Source: Antarctobacter sediminis (GTDB lineage Bacteria > Pseudomonadota > Alphaproteobacteria > Rhodobacterales > Rhodobacteraceae). Taken from it: a stretch of 64,000 bases of DNA. The DNA lies in NCBI RefSeq assembly GCF_019218285.1, contig NZ_JAHUZG010000003.1:186001-250000 (forward strand), written 5' to 3'. Below the pieces are notes generated by a model. It was not told the origin of the DNA. It saw only the letters and a list, made by a program, of their open reading frames with translations, and ran no database searches. A program made the position numbers and the translations under genes. Each line of letters opens with the position of its first letter. Position 1 is the stretch's first letter. Below, piece by piece: positions 1 through 8,933 of this stretch.

Positions 1-438
1 AAACTCGCCGCCGCCTTCGAACATGTTGCGATCGGCGTAAAAGCCTTCGAGGTTCTCCCGCGCGACAAGCAGGTCGAAACCGCGCCGCGAAGGTGCCTCC
101 AGCCCGGGATAAGTCCGCGCGGGCCGGATATTGGCGTATAGTTCCAGCGCGACGCGCAGCACGCCCGAAGGGTTGCGCCCGCCTTCCGCCACCGGCGGGT
201 AATCATTGTGCGAGACGGGGCCAAGAATGACCCCGTCCGCCTCTTTTGCCTGCTCGATGATTTGCTCGGGGATCGTTGTCCCCATTGCCTGCAATGCGGC
301 AAAGCCGATCTGCGCCTCCTTGACCCGAACCGGGCGGGACATCAGCGGGCCGACCGCACGCAGGACGCGCAGGGTGGCGGCCGTGATCTCGGGGCCGATG
401 CCGTCTCCGGGCAGGGCAAGAAGGCGCAGGTCGCTCAT
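1..438 (-). CDS. Isocitrate/isopropylmalate dehydrogenase family protein, N-terminal part (cut by window edge)
   Basis: Only the first 146 codons are present; the gene runs off the left edge. The start shows the family N-terminus, with GDGIGPEIT near residues 11-19, and later the substrate and metal loop LYANIRP followed by RENLEGFYADR. This is the pattern of NAD(P)-dependent beta-decarboxylating dehydrogenases that act on 2R-hydroxyacids (isocitrate, 3-isopropylmalate, tartrate, malate-like). The ATG at 438 overlaps the stop of the TctA gene as ATGA, so translation is probably coupled to the transporter. By inference the enzyme oxidises the acid that this transporter imports. The exact substrate cannot be read from the fragment. 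Confidence 0.85.
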   Translation of the reverse strand, partial: MSDLRLLALPGDGIGPEITAATLRVLRAVGPLMSRPVRVKEAQIGFAALQAMGTTIPEQIIEQAKEADGVILGPVSHNDYPPVAEGGRNPSGVLRVALELYANIRPARTYPGLEAPSRRGFDLLVARENLEGFYADRNMFEGGGEF

Positions 439-2465
439 TTCAACGGCCAGGGCAGATCGACATAGGCTTGCAGCAGGCCCGGCGGGAAGTCGCGGTTCAG
501 CGACCATGCCATCAGGCACATGAAACCGATGCCGCAGGCGGTCAGGATCAGCGTCTTGGCCCAGCCGGCCCCGGCGCGCACCCGCAGGAAGGCGACAAGG
601 AAGCCGACCAGCGCAAGGATGAAGCCCACGAACCATGTGGCGGCGATCAGCCCGGCGAACCACGCCAGCGTCGACCACAGCCCATAGGGCGCATCCGCAT
701 CCTCACCGGCAATTTCCTTGTCGGCAAAGATCACGTCCGTTTCCGGGCGCATCATCATCTGCACCAGCATGATCAGGCAGCATCCAAGGGCGATCCCGCC
801 AATCACCAGCGGCACGATCTTGTCCGTCAGGTTGTAGTCGGGGATCATGTTGGCATTGACCAGCGCCACCACCAGATAGGCCACGATCACCAGCAAAAAG
901 ACCAGCGGCGCGCGCTTGGACCCGGACTGAACGTCGCCTTCGGCCATGATGCTCTTCGCCTGCCGGATGCCCAGAACGACGGACACCACGGTGACGATGA
1001 TCAGCACGATCACGATCGGGGAAAAGATATAATCCATGCCCTCTTCGAACGACTTGCGGAAACGGAAGGACGCGATCTGGAACGCCTGGTTCGAGAATTT
1101 CTCGACCGGGTTGGACAGCACGAAACCGATCAGAAAGGCCGGGCGCGACCAGTCGAACCGGCGCAGGAAGATACCGATCAGGCCGATGGCAAAGAGCGCC
1201 AGCAGGTCTTCGAAGTTCTGGCCCGACTGGAATGCGGCGAAGGAGATCAGCATGAACAGGAACGGCGCGAGGTAGGTGAACCGGATCGTCGTCAGTTTGG
1301 CGATGCCGCCCGAGGCCGCGATGCACAGCAGGGTGCCCACCACGTTGGCCAGCGCCAGCAGCCAGACGATCGAATAGGTGATGTCGAGGTTGTCGCGCAG
1401 CATCGACGGGCCGACCTCGATATCGCCGGATCCCAGCAGGGCAATCGCCCCGATAAAGATTGCCATCGACCCAGAGCCGGGAATACCGAACAGCAGGGTG
1501 GGGACAAGGCCGCCGCCTTCCTTGGCGTTGTTCGAGCTTTCCGGTCCGATCACGCCGCGGATCTCGCCTTTGCCGAAATTCGACTTGTCCTTGGTGGTCT
1601 GCACCGCGTGGCCATAGGCGATCCAGTCCACGACCGAGCCACCAAGGCCCGGAATCACGCCGACAAGAACGCCGATCAGGGAGCAGCGGACCGACAGCCA
1701 CTTGTTGGCGACCCAGTCCTTGACGCCCGCGCCCCAACCGGCGCCCAGCTTGGCATCCTTGGCGATGGAACGGTCCTGCCGCAGCAGGCTGATGATCTCG
1801 GGCACGGCAAAGATGCCAAGGCCCACGATCACCAGTTTCAGACCGTCGGTCAGATAGGGGATGTCATAGGTTGCCATGCGAAGGCTGCCGCCCGCGTCGG
1901 CCTCGCCGATGGTGCCGATCATCATTCCAAGCCCCGCCGCCGCCAGCCCCTTGAGCGCCACGCGCCCGGCCAGCACCGCGACCATCGACAGGCCCAGAAC
2001 GGTGATCATCAGCATTTCGGGCAGGCCGAAAGCCAGAACGATCGGCCGCGCCACAAGGATGAACAGCGTCAGGAACAGCGCGCCCACCAGCCCGCCGAAC
2101 AGCGACGAGGTAAAGGCCGCCGACAGCGCCCGCGCGGCCTGTCCCTTTTTTGCCAGCGGAAAGCCGTCCAGCACGGTCGCCTGCGACGCGGAGGAACCGG
2201 GAATCCCCATCAGGACCGAGGCAAAGGTATCCGAGGTCGGGACCACGGCCACCATGCCGATCATCAACGCAAGACCCAGAACAGGATCCATCCCGAACAT
2301 GAAAGGCAAAAGCAGCGAAAGCCCGGCAATTCCGCCCAGACCGGGAAAGACACCCACGGCCAGGCCCATGACGACGCCAAGGACAAGATAGCCCAGGACG
2401 ATTGGTTGCAGGATCAGCGCCCATGCCTCGCCAAGTGCGGGCAGGGCGGTCGCGATAGCATCCAT
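435..2465 (-). CDS. tctA: TTT transporter large permease TctA with fused TctB-like C-terminal domain
   Basis: This is a 676-residue inner-membrane protein, longer than the roughly 500 residues usual for TctA. Residues about 1-500 carry the TctA signatures: GVFPGLGG near 38, GIPGSSASQATVLDG near 88, a second GVIPGLGG near 275 and the FGIPGSGSMA loop near 325. After about residue 515 come four more hydrophobic segments, including the run KIVPLVIGGIAL, which look like the small subunit TctB. No separate tctB lies nearby. It therefore appears to be a natural TctA-TctB fusion that pairs with the binding protein encoded upstream (2541-3617) for sodium- or proton-driven uptake of a carboxylate. Its stop overlaps the start of the dehydrogenase gene. 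Confidence 0.9.
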   Translation of the reverse strand: MDAIATALPALGEAWALILQPIVLGYLVLGVVMGLAVGVFPGLGGIAGLSLLLPFMFGMDPVLGLALMIGMVAVVPTSDTFASVLMGIPGSSASQATVLDGFPLAKKGQAARALSAAFTSSLFGGLVGALFLTLFILVARPIVLAFGLPEMLMITVLGLSMVAVLAGRVALKGLAAAGLGMMIGTIGEADAGGSLRMATYDIPYLTDGLKLVIVGLGIFAVPEIISLLRQDRSIAKDAKLGAGWGAGVKDWVANKWLSVRCSLIGVLVGVIPGLGGSVVDWIAYGHAVQTTKDKSNFGKGEIRGVIGPESSNNAKEGGGLVPTLLFGIPGSGSMAIFIGAIALLGSGDIEVGPSMLRDNLDITYSIVWLLALANVVGTLLCIAASGGIAKLTTIRFTYLAPFLFMLISFAAFQSGQNFEDLLALFAIGLIGIFLRRFDWSRPAFLIGFVLSNPVEKFSNQAFQIASFRFRKSFEEGMDYIFSPIVIVLIIVTVVSVVLGIRQAKSIMAEGDVQSGSKRAPLVFLLVIVAYLVVALVNANMIPDYNLTDKIVPLVIGGIALGCCLIMLVQMMMRPETDVIFADKEIAGEDADAPYGLWSTLAWFAGLIAATWFVGFILALVGFLVAFLRVRAGAGWAKTLILTACGIGFMCLMAWSLNRDFPPGLLQAYVDLPWPLK

Positions 2466-2540
2466 CGCAGCCCCCTAATTTTCAGGATGGTGAAAAGGAA
2501 AACGGCCCCGGGGGATGCCCGAGGCCGCAGGTGGTCACGC

Positions 2541-3617
2541 TTATTTCAGCGTGACGCCGTAGGCTTCTTGCAGCCAGTTCACGACAAAGGCCTTGGCTTC
2601 GGGCGACACCGAGGTGCCGGCCACGGTGGCCTTTTTCGCGCCTTCACCGACGAAGACATCGTATTTGCCCACACGCTTGGCCGCGATGGTGGCAAAATCG
2701 TCGCGCTTGCGTACGGCGTCAAAGGCAGCGGTGTAGGCGTCGACGTATTCCTGCGGCGTGTCGCCGGGCAGGAAGGCGATCTTTTGCACCGGGAAACCGG
2801 AGATGAAGAAGGCTTTCCATGCGTCCCATGCCTCACCGCTGGTTTCGCAGCCCTCGGTGGCCTCGCAGACTTCCTTGAAGGTCGGGATGTCAGGGAAGGT
2901 CGGGTCGCGGACGATGTCGCCGTCGTCGTTCAGCGCGCCCCAGGTCATCATCGGCACGGCCTTGCCCTGAGCCACCAGTTCCGATGCCGCGCCCAGATAG
3001 GCGGACGAGGTCTGGTAGTCGATGGTCGCTTCGCCGCGTTCGAACATCAGGCGGCCGTCACCGCGACCCTTGATGCCAAAGACCGGCTCGACGTTCATGC
3101 CCAGCATTTCCCATGCCAGCAGCGGAACAAGGTCCAGACGGGTTGCGCCCTGCGAGCCGTAGATGAAGTCGATGTCCTTCAGACCGTTGGCCGAGCCGTC
3201 GAACTTTGCGCCATCCTCGGGGTTCAGGTAGGCCACGCCGCCGGTGCCCGATGCCATGACCGGGGTCCAGTCGCTGTATTCGTAGCGGACGCGCGGATCA
3301 TCCAGTAGATAGGGGAACTGGGTCGAACCCGAGGTGCCGAACAGCAGCGTGCCGTCGTCGTGTTTCTGGTTCTGGAACCAGTTTGCGCCCTTGGTCGAAC
3401 CTGCGCCCGGCATGAACTTGACCACGACGGTCGGGTTGCCCGGCAGTTCCTCTGCCAGCAGCGGACCAAAGAAGTTGGCCCATTTGGCCGACCCGCCGGT
3501 TTCCGAGAAGGGGATCACCCACTCGATGGTCTTGCCGGAAAAATCGACCTCGGCCAGCGCGGGCGCGGCCATCAGGGCAAGTGCGGCAACGGAGTTTGCA
3601 AGATGCTTGATGGTCAT
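2541..3617 (-). CDS. tctC: TctC-family periplasmic substrate-binding protein of the first TTT system
   Basis: A 358-residue protein beginning with a Sec signal peptide that ends near ALA-E at residues 20-23. The mature part starts with the family pattern, an aromatic-hydrophobic run WVIPFSETGGSAKWA followed by VVVKFMPGAGSTKGANW, matching the two loops of Bug/TctC proteins that grip carboxylate ligands. It is the first gene of a minus-strand operon with the fused tctA (75 nt downstream) and the decarboxylating dehydrogenase. A divergent two-component system, tctDE, starts 151 bp away and probably controls it. The ligand is unknown. The binding loop is longer than in many Bug proteins. Confidence 0.88.
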   Translation of the reverse strand: MTIKHLANSVAALALMAAPALAEVDFSGKTIEWVIPFSETGGSAKWANFFGPLLAEELPGNPTVVVKFMPGAGSTKGANWFQNQKHDDGTLLFGTSGSTQFPYLLDDPRVRYEYSDWTPVMASGTGGVAYLNPEDGAKFDGSANGLKDIDFIYGSQGATRLDLVPLLAWEMLGMNVEPVFGIKGRGDGRLMFERGEATIDYQTSSAYLGAASELVAQGKAVPMMTWGALNDDGDIVRDPTFPDIPTFKEVCEATEGCETSGEAWDAWKAFFISGFPVQKIAFLPGDTPQEYVDAYTAAFDAVRKRDDFATIAAKRVGKYDVFVGEGAKKATVAGTSVSPEAKAFVVNWLQEAYGVTLK

Positions 3618-3722
3618 TGGTGTCCTCCCATAGACCTTATGGATCGGGCGGGTCTGTCCCCGCCGATGCGTTTGCGTATTCTTCAGGGAACGAATCCCTC
3701 CTCCAACGGCGGTTAACCTGCC

Positions 3723-3742
3723 GTTTCAACCTTGCGTGAAAC
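3723..3742. promoter_or_regulatory. Inverted repeat GTTTCA-N8-TGAAAC in the tctC/tctD intergenic region
   Basis: Perfect 6-bp arms separated by 8 bp lie 27 bp before the tctD start and about 106 bp before tctC. The right arm is also framed by a direct repeat TTGCG at 3733 and 3743. Its place between the two divergent units fits a binding site for the TctD response regulator, but this is inference only. Confidence 0.4.
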
Positions 3743-3768
3743 TTGCGCAGTCGGGAGAAAAACTGACC

Positions 3769-4437
3769 ATGCGTATAGCAGTCGTCGAAGACAACGTGGA
3801 ACTGGCCAACGGGATCGCCTTCAGGTTGCGGGATCGTGGCCATTCGGTGGACGTTCTGCACGACGGGGCAGAGGCGGCGGATTTCCTTGCGCGTGAGGGT
3901 GCGGACATCGTGGTGCTGGACATCAACCTGCCGGGGCGGGACGGTCTGGCGGTGCTGCGCGGGCTGCGCAAGGCAGGCGATGGCACGCCGGTGATCCTGT
4001 TGACCGCGCGCGGCGATACGCAGGACCGGGTTGCCGGGCTGGACAGCGGTGCGGATGACTACCTGACCAAACCCTTTGACATGGACGAACTGGAGGCTCG
4101 CCTGCGCGCGCTGGCGCGACGCAAGGATCTGGTCTTTTCCGCGCGCGATCAACTGGGCGCTCTCGTCTTTGACCGGACCAGTCGGCAATTGATGGCGGAT
4201 GACCAGCCGCTGGAGGTTCCCCGTCGCGAGATCGCCGTATTGGAATGCCTTGTCGAACGACGCGGGCGCATCGTGTCCAAGGCGCAGTTGACGGCGCATG
4301 TCTATGGCACCGGGGCGGACGTGGATGACAGCGCGGTGGAACCGCATGTGTCCCGCCTGCGGCGCAGGATCGAACCGCATGGCATCCGGATCAAGACGGC
4401 GCGCGGTCTGGGCTATATGCTGGAGACCGACGGGTGA
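3769..4437 (+). CDS. tctD: OmpR-family response regulator, TctD-like
   Basis: A 222-residue response regulator. The receiver domain has the acidic pair E7-D8, phospho-acceptor D51 in VVLDINLP, T79 and K101 in LTKPF. The C-terminal half is a winged-helix DNA-binding domain ending in the usual RGLGYML. The ATG at 3769 is preferred over a GTG at 3736 because GGGAGA lies at good spacing and the protein then begins exactly at the receiver fold. It sits divergently from a tctC-tctA operon and overlaps the kinase gene by GTGA. It most likely activates the transporter in response to the carboxylate sensed by TctE. Confidence 0.9.
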   Translation: MRIAVVEDNVELANGIAFRLRDRGHSVDVLHDGAEAADFLAREGADIVVLDINLPGRDGLAVLRGLRKAGDGTPVILLTARGDTQDRVAGLDSGADDYLTKPFDMDELEARLRALARRKDLVFSARDQLGALVFDRTSRQLMADDQPLEVPRREIAVLECLVERRGRIVSKAQLTAHVYGTGADVDDSAVEPHVSRLRRRIEPHGIRIKTARGLGYMLETDG

Positions 4438-5801
4438 CCGAACGCACGCCTTCGCTGCGGTTGCGACTGTTCGCGCTGATTGTCACGCCGCTGCTTTTCG
4501 TGGCCGTGCTGTTGGGGATCTGGCGCTATCAGGTGGCGCAGGCCACTGCCGAAGAACTGTTTGACCGGGGGCTCTTGTCGGCGGCGCTTGCCATTTCCCG
4601 TGATGTGGCGATTTCCGAAGGCGATGCTTTGTCCCCCCGAACGCGCAAGCTGATCTCCGAGGCCGGCGGGGGAGAGGTCTTTTACCACGTGACCGGGCCG
4701 GGGGGCGTCTATGTAACGGGGTACGCCTATCCGCCGGTGGGCCAGTTCGACAACCTGCCGGGCGTGCCCGAATACCGGGTGGCTGACTATCGCGGCGAAG
4801 CGGTGCGCCTGTTGCGAATGTCCGAGACAACGACCATTGGCAACCTGACGGGGCAAAGCGTGGTGACGGTCTGGCAGCGGGTGTCAGACCGCCATGCCTT
4901 TGCTTCGGAACTGGCGCGGCGGGCCATGCTGCTGATCGCCGGGCTGATCGTTGCACTGGCGATCGTGGTCTGGTTCGGCGTCGATTGGGGGCTGCGTCCG
5001 CTGCTGGATTTGCAGGATGCCATCGAACAGCGGACACCGGACGACCTGGCGCGTATTCGCCGCGCCGTCCCGGTCGAGGCGCGGGGCATCGTATCCACCC
5101 TCAACCGCCTGTTGGGGCAGGTCGAGGCCAGCATCCAGTCGCATCAGGCCTTTATTTCGGATGCCGCGCACCAATTGCGCAATCCCGCTTCGGCGATCCT
5201 TTCGCTGGCTGAAAGCCTGCCCGGGGTCAGCGACCCGGATGAACGCCGCCGCCGTGAGGCCGAACTGATCGGCGCGGCGCGAAAATCGGCGCATCTGGCG
5301 CAGCAGTTGTTGTCGCTTGAACGGTTGCGCCATGGCTATTCCATGCCGGAAACCGAATTTGATGTGGTGGCCATGTCCGAAACGACCTGCGCGGAACTTG
5401 CCCCGCGTGTGCTGGCTCAGGACGTGGATTTTTCCTATTCCGGTGCGCCGCTGCCGCTGTTGGTCCGGGGCGATGAGGTTCTGCTGGCCGAGGCGCTGGG
5501 CAACCTGGTGGACAATGCGCTGCGCCACGGGGGCTCCGGCCTGTCGCGTATCGCCGTCGAGGTTGTGGCCGCGGAGCCGGGGGTGAGGATCACCGTAAGC
5601 GATGACGGCAAGGGGTTGCCGCCGGACAAGGCCGCGCTGGCCTTCAGCCGCTTTGGTCAATTGCAGCCTGGAAATGGCAGCGGGCTGGGGCTTGCCATCG
5701 TCGATCAGGTGGCGCGGCTGCATGGGGGCGAGGTTCGGATCGAAGAGGCCGGGGAAGGCGCGCGCATTTCGCTGCGCCTGCCCCTTGCCACCAGTCACTG
5801 A
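4434..5801 (+). CDS. tctE: TctE-like sensor histidine kinase
   Basis: A 455-residue membrane kinase with a first transmembrane helix at about 10-32, a periplasmic sensor region to about 162 and a second helix at about 163-184. A HAMP-like linker follows. The H-box has H246 in the context ISDAAHQLRNP, and the ATPase domain shows the N-box GNLVDNALRHGG, the G1 box VSDDGKGLP and the G2 box GSGLGLAIV. The start is a GTG that overlaps the tctD stop, so the two proteins are made together. By family it senses a tri- or dicarboxylate outside the inner membrane and phosphorylates TctD. Confidence 0.9.
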   Translation: MTERTPSLRLRLFALIVTPLLFVAVLLGIWRYQVAQATAEELFDRGLLSAALAISRDVAISEGDALSPRTRKLISEAGGGEVFYHVTGPGGVYVTGYAYPPVGQFDNLPGVPEYRVADYRGEAVRLLRMSETTTIGNLTGQSVVTVWQRVSDRHAFASELARRAMLLIAGLIVALAIVVWFGVDWGLRPLLDLQDAIEQRTPDDLARIRRAVPVEARGIVSTLNRLLGQVEASIQSHQAFISDAAHQLRNPASAILSLAESLPGVSDPDERRRREAELIGAARKSAHLAQQLLSLERLRHGYSMPETEFDVVAMSETTCAELAPRVLAQDVDFSYSGAPLPLLVRGDEVLLAEALGNLVDNALRHGGSGLSRIAVEVVAAEPGVRITVSDDGKGLPPDKAALAFSRFGQLQPGNGSGLGLAIVDQVARLHGGEVRIEEAGEGARISLRLPLATSH

Positions 5802-5853
5802 ACGAAAGGCGACGCGCCACCACGGGCGGTGCGGCCCCGTTCGCGCAGCGCGA

Positions 5854-6678
5854 TCAATCCCAGTCCGGCGCGAGGCTGTCGGGCGACACGATCCGCCCAT
5901 CCGGTCCGGCCAGCGTGTCGATCCGCGCAACCTCGTCTGTGGTCAGGGTCAGTTCTGCCGCTGCGAGGTTCCCGGCCAGCCGCGATTTGGTGGCCGTCTT
6001 GGGGATCGCAACGCCATTCGGCTTTTGCAGCAACCATGCGACCGCGATGGCCGCGGGCGAGGCCCCATGCGTGTCCGCGATCTCTTGCAGAACGGGGTCT
6101 TTCATCACTTTGCCCTGCGCCAGTGGCGAATAGGCCTCGAACGGGATGCCGCGAGATTCAAGGTGCGCCAGCAGCTTTGACTGGTCGATGAACGGATGCA
6201 ACTCGACCTGATTGGCGGCGACGGGGGCCGAAAGGATCGATTCCGTCTCTGCCACCTGTTTGATGGTGAAATTGGACACGCCGCCAAAACGAACCTTGCC
6301 CTCGGCAATCAGGGCGTCCAGCACCGGCAGGGTTTCCGACAGCGGAACATCCCGTGACGGCCAGTGCAACAGCAGCAGGTCGATATAGTCGGTGTTCAAT
6401 GTCTTCAGCGATTTTTCGGCGGCGGCCCGGAAATCGGCGGCGGCAAAATCGCGGGGCAGGATCTTGGTGGTGACAAAGACCTGTTCGCGCGGGGTGCCAG
6501 AGGCGCGCAGGCCTTCGCCGACCTCTGCCTCGTTCTCATAGGCCTGTGCGGTGTCGATATGGCGATACCCTTCGGCCAGCGCCGCGGCGACGATGTCACG
6601 GGTGTCCCCGGCGGGCATCCGAAAGGTGCCAAGGCCAAGGTTGGGGATTTTGGCGGGTCCGATCGTGCGGATGGGCAT
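5854..6678 (-). CDS. dkgB: Aldo/keto reductase, DkgB-like (2,5-diketo-D-gluconate reductase B family)
   Basis: A 274-residue NADPH-dependent reductase with the complete AKR tetrad D42, Y47, K72 and H105. The C-terminus VSPDSLAPDWD closely resembles the end of E. coli DkgB. The ATG at 6678 is chosen because GGAGACTGAC precedes it; the longer reading frame from 6726 has no such site. It lies 69 nt downstream of an MFS exporter on the same strand, and a LysR gene is divergent from that exporter. The three may form a small detoxification unit for reactive carbonyls such as methylglyoxal, which DkgB-type enzymes reduce. The natural substrate here is not shown. Confidence 0.85.
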   Translation of the reverse strand: MPIRTIGPAKIPNLGLGTFRMPAGDTRDIVAAALAEGYRHIDTAQAYENEAEVGEGLRASGTPREQVFVTTKILPRDFAAADFRAAAEKSLKTLNTDYIDLLLLHWPSRDVPLSETLPVLDALIAEGKVRFGGVSNFTIKQVAETESILSAPVAANQVELHPFIDQSKLLAHLESRGIPFEAYSPLAQGKVMKDPVLQEIADTHGASPAAIAVAWLLQKPNGVAIPKTATKSRLAGNLAAAELTLTTDEVARIDTLAGPDGRIVSPDSLAPDWD

Positions 6679-6747
6679 GTCAGTCTCCAGTTTGGTCACA
6701 GGGAGGAAATGAGCGGAACGGCGCATAGGTTGCGCCGTTCCGTAACG

Positions 6748-7929
6748 TCATTCGGCAGGGGCCGCGCGGCGCGTGCCTCTGTCCAGCTGCCCGGACACAC
6801 GCACCAGCACGATGCCAAGGGCCACCACGAGCGCGCCGACAAAGGGGGCGGCACCAAGGCCCATTCCGGCAACGACCAACCCGCCGGCCCATGCGCCAAG
6901 TGCGATCCCAAGGTTGAAGGCACCGATGTTCAGGCCCGAGGCGACATCGACGGCACCCGGGGCCACTTCACGGGCGATCTGCACCACGTAGGATTGCAGC
7001 GGGGGCACGTTGGCAAAGGCGAAGCCACCCCAAAGACCGACGACGGCAATGGCGGCCACGGGCTGCGGCAGGGCAAAGCCAAGCGCCACCAACATCACCG
7101 CAAGCCCGGCAAAGATGACGGTCAGCGAACGCACCGGGCCGACACGATCCGCCAGTTTGCCGCCAAGGATATTGCCCGCAGCAACAGAGACACCATAGAC
7201 AAGGATCACAACGCTGACGGCGGTGGTCGACAGGTTGGTGATGTCTTCCAGCATCGGCGCAAGGAAGGTGAAGGCGATGAAGTTGCCGCCATAACCGACC
7301 GCGGTGATCAGGTAGACCAGCAACAGGCGCGGCGACGTCAGAACCTGCGCCTGGGCGCGCAGCGACGGGGCTTCGCCCTGCCGCAGGTTCTTTGGCACCA
7401 GAATGGCCGAAGAGATCAGCCCGATCAGGCCAAGCGCAACGACGCCAAGGAAGGTGGACTGCCAGCCAAAGCTTTGCCCGATCCACGTGCCCAGCGGAAC
7501 GCCGGTCACAAGGGCGACAGTCAGGCCCATGAACACCAGCGCGATGGCCGAGCTTTCTTTTTCGCGGTCGACAAGATCGGTGGCGATTGTCGAGGCAATG
7601 GCAAAGAATACGCCATGGGCAAGGCCGGTGATGAACCGTGCCGCCAGCAGGCTGTCATAGCCGGGCGCGAAGGCGGCAAAGGTATTGCCGATTAGGAACA
7701 GGGCCAAAAGGGCCAGCAACAGGCGCTTGCGTGGCATGTTGCCTGCAAGGGCCGTCAGCACGGGTGCACCGATGGTTACACCAAGCGCGTAGACGCTGAC
7801 CAACAGGCCAGCCGAGGGCAGCGACACGCCAAGATCGGCGGCGATTGTGGGGATTAGGCCGACGATAACGAACTCGGTCGTTCCGACGGCAAAAGCGCTG
7901 ATGGTCAGCGCCCAGAGTGCGAGGGGCAT
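6748..7929 (-). CDS. MFS transporter, AraJ/YdhP-like drug or sugar efflux family
   Basis: A 393-residue protein with twelve predicted hydrophobic segments. The first helix carries the AraJ/YdhP-type signature FAVGTTEFVIVGLIP, and the loop between helices 2 and 3 has NMPRKRLLLALL, the usual basic motif A region. The ATG at 7929 has GGGAG upstream; a longer frame to 8010 lacks a site. It is transcribed ahead of the DkgB-like reductase and divergently from a LysR regulator 97 bp away. It probably exports a small toxic metabolite or drug by proton antiport. Confidence 0.85.
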   Translation of the reverse strand: MPLALWALTISAFAVGTTEFVIVGLIPTIAADLGVSLPSAGLLVSVYALGVTIGAPVLTALAGNMPRKRLLLALLALFLIGNTFAAFAPGYDSLLAARFITGLAHGVFFAIASTIATDLVDREKESSAIALVFMGLTVALVTGVPLGTWIGQSFGWQSTFLGVVALGLIGLISSAILVPKNLRQGEAPSLRAQAQVLTSPRLLLVYLITAVGYGGNFIAFTFLAPMLEDITNLSTTAVSVVILVYGVSVAAGNILGGKLADRVGPVRSLTVIFAGLAVMLVALGFALPQPVAAIAVVGLWGGFAFANVPPLQSYVVQIAREVAPGAVDVASGLNIGAFNLGIALGAWAGGLVVAGMGLGAAPFVGALVVALGIVLVRVSGQLDRGTRRAAPAE

Positions 7930-7984
7930 TGGGAATCTCCCGGGGTGGGTTTCAGTCTCGACCGGAGAGATGCACCGGGATAGT

Positions 7985-8023
7985 CTTTGCGTGAACAGAC
8001 GGATTATCAAAAGAGCTTTGCGT
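7985..8023. repeat. Direct repeat CTTTGCGT twice, upstream of the LysR gene
   Basis: Two identical octamers at 7985-7992 and 8016-8023 start 31 bp apart, about three helical turns, in the 97-bp region between the MFS gene and the divergent LysR gene. They could be regulator half-sites. The second copy ends 3 bp before the LysR start, so repression of that gene is possible. Confidence 0.3.
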
Positions 8024-8026
8024 CAA

Positions 8027-8920
8027 ATGCACGAATTGCCCCAGACCCGTGATCTTGCCGTCTTCCTTGCGGTGATCGACCATGGCGGCTTTGCCGAGGC
8101 GGGGCGCTTTCTGAACAGCGCGCCATCGACATTGAGCCGGACGGTGTCGCGGTTGGAAACGGAACTGGGCATAACGCTGTTGCGGCGCAGCACGCGGGCC
8201 ATCGAACTGACGCCCGAAGGGCGCGACCTGATGCAGGCTGCGCGTGAAATCGTGGCCCGCGCCGAAGCGTTGTCGGAACTGGCCGAGCAGGGGCGGGCAC
8301 CGCGGGGTCCCTTGCGGGTGGATGCGCCGGTGCCTTTCGTGCTGCATCGCATTGCGCCCACGCTGTGCGAGTTCCACAGGCGCTACCCCGAGATCTCGCT
8401 TACGCTGGATATGAACGACGAGGTGATCGACCTTTTTGGCAGTCACGCAGACGTTGCGATCCGGTTTGGCCCGCTACGGGACAGCGGCATGTTGCGGCGC
8501 AGGCTGGGGCAGTCCGCATGGACGCTGGTCGCTGCGCCGGACTATCTTGAACGCAATGGTGTTCCGCAGCGCCCCGAGGATCTGGCGGATTTGGAACAGG
8601 TCCGTTTCGCCGCGCCCGAACATATCAACGATCTGCGTTTCGATGGCATGGAAGAGCCGGTGCGGCCCCGAAGCTCTGTCGCCGCCACCAATGGCGAGGC
8701 GGTCCGCAGGCTGGTTCTGGGCGGTCTGGGCATCGCGCGGTTTTCCGATTTCATGGTTGCCGATGATCTTGCGGCGGGGCGGCTGGTGTCGCTGTTTCCC
8801 GATCGCTTGCAGGCCGAACCGCTGGAAATCACTGCCCTGTATCTGACCCGCGCATCCGGGTTACGTCGGCTTGCGGTCTTTCTGGAATGGCTGGAGGAAG
8901 TCATCGCCGCCAGAACCTGA
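8027..8920 (+). CDS. LysR-type transcriptional regulator
   Basis: A 297-residue regulator with an N-terminal winged HTH (GGFAEAGRFLNSAPSTLSRTVSRLE at about residues 15-39) and a periplasmic-binding-type effector domain from about residue 90. The HTH starts at the usual distance from the ATG at 8027, which supports this start over an upstream in-frame GTG at 7991. It is divergent from the MFS/aldo-keto reductase unit and by the usual LysR arrangement should control it. The effector is unknown. Confidence 0.88.
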   Translation: MHELPQTRDLAVFLAVIDHGGFAEAGRFLNSAPSTLSRTVSRLETELGITLLRRSTRAIELTPEGRDLMQAAREIVARAEALSELAEQGRAPRGPLRVDAPVPFVLHRIAPTLCEFHRRYPEISLTLDMNDEVIDLFGSHADVAIRFGPLRDSGMLRRRLGQSAWTLVAAPDYLERNGVPQRPEDLADLEQVRFAAPEHINDLRFDGMEEPVRPRSSVAATNGEAVRRLVLGGLGIARFSDFMVADDLAAGRLVSLFPDRLQAEPLEITALYLTRASGLRRLAVFLEWLEEVIAART

Positions 8921-8933
8921 GGGCTGGCGCGTG

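Noticed and set aside
468-3308. Very long plus-strand open frame opposite tctA and tctC
   Set aside because: Its translation is dominated by Gln, His, Arg and Asp with no family features, as expected for the complement of a GC-rich membrane-protein gene; the minus strand holds clear TctA and TctC motifs.
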